Assembly (NCBI RefSeq): GCF_023715345.1
Contig: NZ_JAMBNY010000002.1
Span: 62,001-126,000, forward strand
DNA from: Paenibacillus camelliae
GTDB taxonomy: Bacteria > Bacillota > Bacilli > Paenibacillales > Paenibacillaceae
Length of the DNA: 64,000 nucleotides
Direction: 5' to 3'
This document shows positions 16,387-22,325 of this stretch, in pieces. The notes beneath the pieces were generated by a model, which did no database searches, was not told the origin of the DNA, and saw only the letters and a list, made by a program, of their open reading frames with translations. Made by a program: the position numbers and the translations under genes. Positions within the stretch are counted from its first letter, which is position 1; each line of letters starts with the position of its first letter.

Positions 16387-18258
16387 TTATAAACCTCTTG
16401 ACCCTCTACGTTGTCTGCGTGGTGCCGTAACCGCAGTAGTAACACGGATATCCTTGTTTGCAGGCATACAAAAAGGCTGCATATTATCGAGATCCGGAGA
16501 TAATAACTCGATTGCAGCCCTGTTATATACAGCCAAGTCTAGCGGTTCGTTTCTTGGCTTCGTTTTAACCCATACGTAATATAGTTTTCCTAGTCTCATA
16601 CGCTGTTGTAATGTTTCGGCAGTTAGTCCGTCAAAATAGTCTCGCTCATAACCTCTATTTCGATCTTGTGTTGTGAGAGGGAAGTGAACATATCCTTGCA
16701 TCTTCTCGCCTGTCTCATCCACCATCGGAGTCCTGAGCGCACTCACAACTTTGGCTTTCCCCTCGTCTACCCCCAAACGAATTACAGTTGCTTTATAGCG
16801 ATTATTTACTGACTTGCCGATAATGAGCGGTTTATATGTGCCATCGCCCGTTGATTCCCCTTTGATCGGAAATATGCGCCTTGTGGCTGTTCGTGGCTTG
16901 GCCCATCTGTAAACCTCATTTGTAAAGTGACCGCCTGAGTCAATGCACGTACATTGGATATTAAATTGATTCCCCTCGATATCCGTCCACGTTCGTTTTA
17001 AGTATTCATCAAGCTCATTCCATACTTGTGGCTGTTTCAGATCTCCATAAATCACATGGTACTCAATGCGCCAGTTCTCATAACCCGCTCCCCAGCCTTG
17101 GACCTCAACCTCAAAGCGATTGTCTTGCGTATCGACAGCAGCTGTAAGAATCTTGACACCATCCGGCACATCGGCATGGTAAAGTTCGCGGCGATTGTAC
17201 AGAGCATCCTCATCCAGTTGCTCGCCCTTTTCTTCCCAGGTTTCACCTAAGGATGTATTAACCCAAGCTTTCAACGCTTCAGCGCCGTTTATATTCGCTT
17301 CCCTAAAATCTTCGACAATCGCATTCCAAGACTTCCAAGGTGAAGCAAATTCGTTAAGGTGAAAGCCACGGACTTTATTAGCGGTTGCTTGAGCGATCCA
17401 CTTTCCTTCATTAGCTTTCCATTCTCTTTCATAGTGAGCTGCACCGCACTCGATGCAAGCCATATAAACCTCTGTGCAACGCTTCGCTACACGGTCGTAT
17501 TCAAACTTGATTTGAGCCCATTTATAAGGCTGATAGTGACCACAACTCGGACAAGCAACGCACCATTGTTCCTTTGTGCTTTCGTTGTATGATGATTCGA
17601 TACGCGAAGCATCCTTAATTGTCGGTGTACTTACCAGGACAATTTTTCTATTATGAAAGGTCGTGGTTCGTTTCGTAACAAGTGTTACTGGATCACCTTC
17701 TGTTCCTGCTGACGGTGGATAGCGGTCAACCTCATCGGCTAACACAATTCGTATCGGTCTCGAAGCTAGTGAGCTTGGTGAATTGGCGCCAGCCATTGTA
17801 ATGTGACCACCTGCAAAAGTTTTGTGCAGCATCGTGTTACCACTGTTTCTACTTTTAGCATCGGACATCTTCTTTGCGATCTCAGGTGTATCTCGTGTCA
17901 TTGGTGCTAGGCGGTCTTTCGAGAAGGCGGTTGCCATCTCTAGAGTCGGCTGCACTAACATGATAGGCGCTGGATCCTGATGCACATAATATCCAATCGC
18001 ATTAAGCAGCAGCTCTGTTTTACCTACCTGCGCACTAGACATGACAACAATACGCTCAATATGCTCGTCACTCAAAGCATTCATAATCTCACGCATATAA
18101 GGTGATCGATCAGTGCGCCATTGACCCGGCTCGGCAGATGCTTCTGATGAAAGCTTTCTATAAGTGTCAGCCCATTCGCTAACCGTTAACTTTGGCGGTG
18201 GAGCTACAATTTTTGCTATGTTGCGGAATAAAGCAAAGGTCTTTTTGTCAATCGCCAT
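16387..18258 (-). CDS. Terminase large subunit (lambda gpA-like)
   Basis: 623 residues. The packaging ATPase has a Walker A-type motif SSAQVGKTE (res 74-82), Walker B IVLADEVDR with Asp175-Glu176, and the lambda-A opening PPKLTVSEWADTYRKLSSEA. A zinc-binding region with CPSCGHYQPY and CIECGA (res ~240-280) and a C-terminal nuclease domain (CIDSGGHFTNEVY, DLAVYNRAAIEL) follow. It cuts concatemers at cos and powers packaging. It overlaps the small-subunit gene by 11 nt. A lambda-type A protein predicts a cos mechanism. Confidence 0.94.
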   Translation of the reverse strand: MAIDKKTFALFRNIAKIVAPPPKLTVSEWADTYRKLSSEASAEPGQWRTDRSPYMREIMNALSDEHIERIVVMSSAQVGKTELLLNAIGYYVHQDPAPIMLVQPTLEMATAFSKDRLAPMTRDTPEIAKKMSDAKSRNSGNTMLHKTFAGGHITMAGANSPSSLASRPIRIVLADEVDRYPPSAGTEGDPVTLVTKRTTTFHNRKIVLVSTPTIKDASRIESSYNESTKEQWCVACPSCGHYQPYKWAQIKFEYDRVAKRCTEVYMACIECGAAHYEREWKANEGKWIAQATANKVRGFHLNEFASPWKSWNAIVEDFREANINGAEALKAWVNTSLGETWEEKGEQLDEDALYNRRELYHADVPDGVKILTAAVDTQDNRFEVEVQGWGAGYENWRIEYHVIYGDLKQPQVWNELDEYLKRTWTDIEGNQFNIQCTCIDSGGHFTNEVYRWAKPRTATRRIFPIKGESTGDGTYKPLIIGKSVNNRYKATVIRLGVDEGKAKVVSALRTPMVDETGEKMQGYVHFPLTTQDRNRGYERDYFDGLTAETLQQRMRLGKLYYVWVKTKPRNEPLDLAVYNRAAIELLSPDLDNMQPFCMPANKDIRVTTAVTAPRRQRRGSRGL

Positions 18259-18775
18259 CTACATCATCCCTTGCATCTCCACTAAACTTCTCAGGATCAT
18301 AATTGGATAACTCGAACAGTGCTTCGTCAATCGCATCACTTAATTTGCTTTTTATAACTTGTAGCCCTTGTTCACCTACCAGCTCAGGAGCCAATCTAGT
18401 AGGTATTGCCCGTGCACGCTGCCTAAAAGAGCTGAGCATATCATTCATGACCTGCTCAACGTCCTCAGCCTTATGCAATTTACCCTGCATTTCAGCAAGC
18501 TCTAAAGCGGCCATCTCCGCTTTAATTCGTTCATGCTCCGTTTTGTGATCTTGATATGTTGGCTTTCCATCATCACGTTTGCCACCTTCGGCATGTTCAA
18601 TGTATGCCTGGACTGCGTTTGCTAGATTGTACTTCCCTCTACTAACTTGCTTTAAGATTCCCTCAGATGTAATCTTGCGAATCCAGCGATCCGATTTGCC
18701 GATAATGGCCGCCAGTTCCGCAGTACCAACCTCCAATTCATCGATCTTCACTTGTTCCGCTTTCTTTTTGGACAT
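18248..18775 (-). CDS. Terminase small subunit (lambda Nu1-like)
   Basis: 175 residues. A winged-helix DNA-binding N-terminus (ELAAIIGKSDRWIRKITSEG) recognises the packaging site; a charged helix (EHERIKAEMAALELAEMQGK) and a C-terminal domain that binds the large subunit (FRQRARAIPTRLAPELVG) follow. The family also includes Nu1 proteins of many Firmicutes prophages. GAGGTG precedes the ATG. First gene of the late operon. Confidence 0.9.
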   Translation of the reverse strand: MSKKKAEQVKIDELEVGTAELAAIIGKSDRWIRKITSEGILKQVSRGKYNLANAVQAYIEHAEGGKRDDGKPTYQDHKTEHERIKAEMAALELAEMQGKLHKAEDVEQVMNDMLSSFRQRARAIPTRLAPELVGEQGLQVIKSKLSDAIDEALFELSNYDPEKFSGDARDDVDGD

Positions 18776-19063
18776 TTCAGCACCTCACTTCCGCTTTATC
18801 GCATTTATTAGTAGAATCTGATTTTCCGACTTAATTTGAAGGTATTTTTCAAAATCGATTAATTTCGCTTATCAGAAACGGAAACGGAACTAAAATTTAT
18901 TTTTGAAATCTAGCGCTATTTCGCGATCGCCAGCACCCGCAGTCATTCAGGAGCTCCAGAAGGACCCGTTAACCCCCCTCATACTTCTCAGAAGCCCTCA
19001 GCGCCACGTACAGTCGTTCGATTCGATAGTTAGACACTTAATACCATCTAGATTATAAGACGC
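18776..19063. other. Gene-free region upstream of terminase, expected place of cos
   Basis: No ORF is convincing here. The right half (about 18,910-19,020) is GC-richer and contains small palindromes (CGCGATCGC-type and GGAGCTCC) and a C-run. In lambda-type phages cos and the terminase binding sites lie immediately upstream of Nu1, so this is the natural candidate, but the nick sites cannot be read from sequence alone. Confidence 0.35.
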
Positions 19064-19270
19064 TTAAAACACGCTTATTCCATCATCTTGTATTAATAGC
19101 TTCGTTGTCTCTAGCTCATCCTGCCTTGCCATCTGCTTTGGCACTTCCTTAACTACACTCTGCACATTAACCACATAGAACAGGATCGCCAGCAGCGCAG
19201 CCGCGCGAGTCGCCGCCGTAGCCCTATATCTCTTTAACTGTTTATTGGGACGTTTCACGATATGCACCAT
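19064..19270 (-). CDS. Small putative membrane protein, unknown
   Basis: 68 residues: a strongly basic start (KRPNKQLKRYRATAATR), one hydrophobic stretch (AAALLAILFYVVNVQSVV) and an acidic tail. The layout suggests a single-pass, N-in membrane protein. It overlaps the preceding small ORF by 29 nt in another frame and has only a weak ribosome site (AAAGAGAAAG). I do not recognise it; a holin is possible by shape alone but it is far from where lysis genes would lie. Confidence 0.45.
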   Translation of the reverse strand: MVHIVKRPNKQLKRYRATAATRAAALLAILFYVVNVQSVVKEVPKQMARQDELETTKLLIQDDGISVF

Positions 19271-19382
19271 CTTTCTCTTTAGTATTCTCTTTGCTCTTTA
19301 GGTATAAAGGGATAATAACCTCGCCTGGTATAGTCTTAAAATAAAAGTTCGGCTTGTATCCTTCAAAGAACGGTTTATCCAT
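19242..19382 (-). CDS. Small ORF of 46 residues, unknown
   Basis: ATG 19382 has a perfect AGGAGG 7 nt upstream. The product (MDKPFFEGYKPNFYFKTIPG and onward, 46 residues) has a short aromatic-rich part and a Lys/Glu tail. The strong ribosome site and tight overlap with the next small ORF argue it is translated; function unknown. Confidence 0.5.
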   Translation of the reverse strand: MDKPFFEGYKPNFYFKTIPGEVIIPLYLKSKENTKEKDGAYRETSQ

Positions 19383-19420
19383 CATTCACCCTCCTAACAT
19401 ATGTTCGGTTATAAGACAAA

Positions 19421-19446
19421 GAAAAAAGCACCTCTCTTAAGGCGCT
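19421..19446 (-). terminator. Intrinsic terminator after first putAbiC-like gene
   Basis: On the minus strand AGCGCC pairs with GGTGCT (one G-U) around an 8-nt loop and is followed by TTTTTT. The stem overlaps the last codons of the gene, so this gene ends its own transcript. Confidence 0.75.
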
Positions 19447-20171
19447 TCTATATATATCCCGTATTTTTTTAGCAATCTGTCGTTATCTTTATCTCTCATC
19501 TTTTCTGCTTCAACTATAGCCGTTAAACTATATCTCTCACTTTGAGACATCTGAGAAACAAATATTTTGGAATAAAATTCTCTGTCTTTCTCTTCCTCAA
19601 ACTGATTTTCAATAAATGTAAGAATAAATAATACATCATCGCAGATATTTGAAAGCTCAGGAATTATAGAAACTATTTGCGACCCAGCAATATTTAATGG
19701 ATTGGCGTGTGGATAATTTTTGTTAGACACATCAATTACCACCCTATTTAATAAATCAATACCTGTATCTACATCGTGTTTTGTGAAGTCTTTTAATTTT
19801 TCAATATTAGTTTTGTACATACTTATTAAATTAAAGAAAGTAGTTTCAAATCTCTGTAATTGCATATTTTTTCTTTGTTCGGTTATCTCATCAGCATTTC
19901 TTTTTAATTCTTTTCTACTCTCTCTTAATTCAATTCGTTGCAATTTTAACTCTTCCCTTTGATAAATATTAGAGACGATTACACCAACTAACGCTAATCC
20001 TGTAAATAGTGCATTAATAGCACCGAACATATCTCCAAACGTTCCCGCGTTCTTTATAGCCTCTTTTCCAAACGCAATAAACATAATAATTCCATAAGCT
20101 ATCCAAATGACAAATATAATTACGAACAAATAACCGATATTATTTTTAAGCCAGTTTACGACCTTCTCCAT
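19437..20171 (-). CDS. Putative phage abortive-infection membrane protein (putAbiC-like), copy 1
   Basis: 244 residues. Two N-terminal membrane helices (YLFVIIFVIWIAYGIIMFIA and ALFTGLALVGVIVSNIY) flank the block AGTFGDMFGAINALFTGLAL; a coiled coil follows (res ~70-105), then the RFETTFFNLISMY motif and a soluble helical C-terminus. This plan matches proteins annotated as putative phage abortive infection proteins (putAbiC family, from memory). The neighbouring gene is a paralogue sharing the N-terminal half. It has its own promoter-like element and terminator, the pattern of a prophage-carried defence or superinfection gene. No direct evidence of activity. Confidence 0.65.
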   Translation of the reverse strand: MEKVVNWLKNNIGYLFVIIFVIWIAYGIIMFIAFGKEAIKNAGTFGDMFGAINALFTGLALVGVIVSNIYQREELKLQRIELRESRKELKRNADEITEQRKNMQLQRFETTFFNLISMYKTNIEKLKDFTKHDVDTGIDLLNRVVIDVSNKNYPHANPLNIAGSQIVSIIPELSNICDDVLFILTFIENQFEEEKDREFYSKIFVSQMSQSERYSLTAIVEAEKMRDKDNDRLLKKYGIYIEAP

Positions 20172-20175
20172 ATCT

Positions 20176-20213
20176 ACCCTTCCCCTTATTATGTAATTTC
20201 CAAAATTATACTT
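20176..20213 (-). promoter_or_regulatory. Promoter -10 and leader shared by both putAbiC-like genes (copy 1)
   Basis: Minus strand: AGTATAATTTTGG, then AATTACATA, then the ribosome site AAGGGGAAGG. TATAAT is a consensus -10 (20205-20210); no good -35 is seen at 17 nt. Nearly the same block precedes the second copy at 21114-21149. Confidence 0.6.
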
Positions 20214-20253
20214 TACGAATATCTTTCATTGTTGAAAAATGTATGGAATATAA

Positions 20254-20280
20254 GAAAAAGAAAAAGCGACATAAGGTGCT
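20254..20280 (-). terminator. Weak intrinsic terminator after second putAbiC-like gene
   Basis: Minus strand AGCAC pairs with GTCGCT with one bulged G, followed by TTTTTCTTTTTC. It lies 10 nt past the stop of the upstream gene and upstream of the copy 1 promoter, separating the two transcripts. Confidence 0.6.
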
Positions 20281-20289
20281 ATAGCAATT

Positions 20290-21108
20290 TTAGATTATCT
20301 TATACTTTTTAAGTATTTCTCCATATGTTTCATCGTCAGAGTGAAAGTATATTTTATATAAATACAGTGAAGAAACACTAGTTGATAATTGTGCATCCAC
20401 CATTCTCATAAAATCTTGCTTTTGATTATATGTAACATCTTCTAATTGATCTATGTACTTGATTATATATCTGAATTTACCATATGCCCCCTGTACATTT
20501 CCCAGATATACATATTCAGGGTAATTATCACTATCTCTATAAGAATTAACATTTTTAACTCGATTAGTTGATATGAGTTTATCAAGAATCTCTTCTAATA
20601 GTTCATAACCTTTCAACTTAATATAATCTTGATGTTTAGAGTAAATATTCTCAATGTCTTTAGCATGAGCATCTAACAAATTGAAAATGGTATTTTCAAT
20701 TCTTTGCAACCTCATATGAACACTATGTTCTGTAAGTTGAATATTATTTTTATGTAATTCATTTTTGTACAACTCAAGCTCATTCTTCTGAATATTTAAA
20801 GCTTCTTGTTGCTGTTCTAATACAGTTTTTTGTTGATCTAAAGCTTGTTGTTGCTTAATTAATGATTTATTTTGTTGCTCAAGTGCTTTGTTTTGCTGTA
20901 ACAAAGAAATAACAACACCTACAAAAGCTAAGCCTGTAAATAGGGTGTTTAACGCTCCAAACATATCTCCAAATGTCCCTGCGCTGTTTTTATCTGTATC
21001 GCTCTTAAAAAAGAATCTCATTATAAAGATATAACTAATCCAAACAACAAGCACTAGAATAAACAATCCATATTTCTGAATCCATTCACTTTTCTTTCTC
21101 ACATTCAT
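20290..21108 (-). CDS. Putative phage abortive-infection membrane protein (putAbiC-like), copy 2
   Basis: 272 residues. Same plan as its neighbour: helix 1 (LFILVLVVWISYIFIMRFFF), the shared block AGTFGDMFGALNTLFTGLAF, helix 2, then a longer Gln-rich coiled coil (res ~70-125; QQNKALEQQNKSLIKQQQAL). RLQRIENTIFNLLDAH corresponds to RLQRFETTFFNLISMY-type motifs in copy 1. The C-terminal third is unrelated in detail to copy 1, so the pair may share a membrane effector and differ in sensing. AAGGAGAAGAGG precedes the ATG. Function inferred from family resemblance. Confidence 0.65.
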   Translation of the reverse strand: MNVRKKSEWIQKYGLFILVLVVWISYIFIMRFFFKSDTDKNSAGTFGDMFGALNTLFTGLAFVGVVISLLQQNKALEQQNKSLIKQQQALDQQKTVLEQQQEALNIQKNELELYKNELHKNNIQLTEHSVHMRLQRIENTIFNLLDAHAKDIENIYSKHQDYIKLKGYELLEEILDKLISTNRVKNVNSYRDSDNYPEYVYLGNVQGAYGKFRYIIKYIDQLEDVTYNQKQDFMRMVDAQLSTSVSSLYLYKIYFHSDDETYGEILKKYKII

Positions 21109-21113
21109 ATCCT

Positions 21114-21149
21114 CTTCTCCTTAAGTATGTAATTACCAAAATTATACTA
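21114..21149 (-). promoter_or_regulatory. Promoter -10 and leader shared by both putAbiC-like genes (copy 2)
   Basis: Minus strand AGTATAATTTTGG, AATTACATA and AAGGAGAAG repeat the copy 1 leader almost base for base, with TATAAT at 21141-21146. The -35 region is again poor and the sequence upstream of the -10 is not conserved between the two. Confidence 0.6.
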
Positions 21150-21182
21150 GGAGATTGTAGATATGAACATACATAATTCAAC

Positions 21183-21210
21183 AAAAAAAGCTACTCGTTA
21201 TGAGCAGCTT
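21183..21210 (-). terminator. Intrinsic terminator after small membrane gene
   Basis: Minus strand AAGCTGCTC pairs with GAGTAGCTT around a short loop, followed by TTTTTTT. The stem overlaps the stop codon of the gene. Confidence 0.8.
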
Positions 21211-21439
21211 ATGCTAACCAATCGTTTATTTTATCGATGTTATACAACCATATAAGAATCCCTATTAAACCAAACAGACTTATTAAGAAACCTGTTGTTC
21301 GCTTACTAAACTTAAATAAGTAAGAAATAACAATAGCTATAATACATGGAGCTAAGACGAATATAGCTGCTGTTTTAGTAACCACTGAAAATAAGTTATC
21401 GATCGGTGAAGTGTCTACACCTTCAAATATATTATTCAC
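21209..21439 (-). CDS. Small two-helix membrane protein, unknown
   Basis: 76 residues from GTG 21439, 8 nt after AGGAGG; a TTG 33 nt further upstream would place the ribosome site inside the gene. Two hydrophobic segments (TAAIFVLAPCIIAIVISYLF and TGFLISLFGLIGILIWLY) with a short basic loop (KFSKRT). Flanked on both sides by terminators, so it is an independent unit. Could be an accessory to the neighbouring putAbiC-like genes; nothing in the sequence proves it. Confidence 0.55.
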   Translation of the reverse strand: MNNIFEGVDTSPIDNLFSVVTKTAAIFVLAPCIIAIVISYLFKFSKRTTGFLISLFGLIGILIWLYNIDKINDWLA

Positions 21440-21500
21440 CAATACCACCTCCTTTTTATCATTATTCGACAATTGGAAGTGGTTTCCTTTAACGAGTGAA

Positions 21501-21528
21501 ATAAAAAAGCCACTCGATTGAGTGACTT
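21501..21528 (-). terminator. Intrinsic terminator with no gene in front of it
   Basis: Minus strand AAGTCACTC pairs with GAGTGGCTT (one mismatch) and is followed by TTTTTT. The nearest upstream ORF on this strand already has its own terminator at 22,033-22,054, so this one implies a transcript that arises in between. Confidence 0.7.
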
Positions 21529-21615
21529 CTGTTTGTATATCCTATACTTTAAAGCACGTATTAACAGCGTTCGTTATTAAAAGATTAACCCACAAAAACC
21601 CGCTTAAAACCATTA

Positions 21616-21802
21616 AAGAAAAGGGCTCATAGCCGCCCTCTTGCTTCGCAATTCACCGCCTAGTCTACGCTGTTCGCTCCGACCCGTGTTTTTATAAATA
21701 TTTTTCCCTGCCCTGTTATCTTTATGAGATAGCTTGAGCTATCGAATGCTCTTAAGATCTTTAAAGAATACGTATCTAGTAACTAAGTACGTATAAAGGG
21801 AT
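21616..21802 (-). ncRNA. Candidate small RNA of about 190 nt with its own promoter and terminator
   Basis: A near-consensus promoter (TTGACC, 17 nt, TATAAT) fires on the minus strand with a start expected near 21,802. Downstream there is no ORF with a ribosome site. The transcript would open with a nested stem (CTCTTA with TAAGAG, inside it ATACGTA with TACGTAT), then a hairpin GATAGCT-CA-AGCTATC, an AT-rich stretch, a GC-rich block (about 21,620-21,690), and end in GGGC...GCCC followed by TTTTCTTT at 21,616-21,638. A longer form could end at the 21,501-21,528 terminator. No family recognised. Confidence 0.55.
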
Positions 21803-21808
21803 AAGAGC

Positions 21809-21837
21809 ATTATACAAAGCATTCGAAAAGTGGTCAA
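21809..21837 (-). promoter_or_regulatory. Strong sigma-A-type promoter for the candidate small RNA
   Basis: Minus strand: -35 TTGACC (21832-21837), 17-nt spacer, -10 TATAAT (21809-21814). It is the best promoter-like sequence I found in the prophage. The spacer and start region carry an inverted repeat (TCGAATGC at 21742 with GCATTCGA at 21819; AATGCTCTTA with TAAGAGCATT), so either a regulator or the RNA fold may use it. Confidence 0.75.
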
Positions 21838-21973
21838 AAGCGATATTTCGTTAAATTCGGTCAAATTCAGCCGTTTTATTAAAATTAAAAGCTGACGAAC
21901 TCGCTTAATCACAGGTTATCTCGCGTTTAGCCAAACATATGTTCCGATGATTACTCGTGAATGCTCCTGTTTT

Positions 21974-22028
21974 TGTAACATTACTGTAGCATTATTGTGC
22001 CGTTACTGTAACATTACTGTAGCGTTAC
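21974..22028. repeat. Five tandem copies of an 11-bp sequence
   Basis: Five head-to-tail units with no gap: TGTAACATTAC, TGTAGCATTAT, TGTGCCGTTAC, TGTAACATTAC, TGTAGCGTTAC. Units 1 and 4 are identical. The core GTAA..TTAC has dyad symmetry. The 11-bp period is close to one helical turn, which would place bound proteins on one face of the DNA. It lies just beyond the terminator of the 72-codon ORF. Confidence 0.9.
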
Positions 22029-22032
22029 AAAA

Positions 22033-22054
22033 GAAAAAGCACCGCTAGGGTGCT
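22033..22054 (-). terminator. Intrinsic terminator after the small ORF downstream of the structured RNA
   Basis: Minus strand AGCACC pairs with GGTGCT with a tight loop, followed by TTTTTCTTTT. The first stem strand contains the stop codon region of the small ORF. Confidence 0.8.
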
Positions 22055-22268
22055 AAATTAGATGGCTTCTATCTTGATGTTCTTTCTCTGGTTCAAGATA
22101 TTCCTGAACAGAAAAAGATTTAACCAAGTCCATGTTATAATAAGTTCCTCCCAAGTTCACAAACTTGTTCCTGCTCAGCTCTTTTACCAATTCATCTTTG
22201 TTACTACTCGAAACTATTTTATCAAGAGTTTCTTGGCTGGAATAATATAAAAAAACTTTGTATTTCAT
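22053..22268 (-). CDS. Small hypothetical protein downstream of the structured RNA
   Basis: 71 residues from ATG 22268 with GGGAGG 9 nt upstream. KYKVFLYYSSQETLDKIVSS is followed by a helix and a short beta segment (FVNLGGTYYNMDLVKSFSVQ), the compact pattern of a small alpha/beta protein. It begins 58 nt after the last element of the structured RNA on the same strand and shares its terminator, so the RNA could be a very long leader of this gene or be cotranscribed with it. Family not recognised. Confidence 0.55.
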   Translation of the reverse strand: MKYKVFLYYSSQETLDKIVSSSNKDELVKELSRNKFVNLGGTYYNMDLVKSFSVQEYLEPEKEHQDRSHLI

Positions 22269-22325
22269 CACGCTCTACCTCCCTTCTGCCATTTTATATC
22301 GGCATCTGGAAGGAATTAGTTTATA

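Noticed and set aside
21974..22028. CRISPR array
   Set aside because: Units are 11 bp with no spacers and there are no cas genes.
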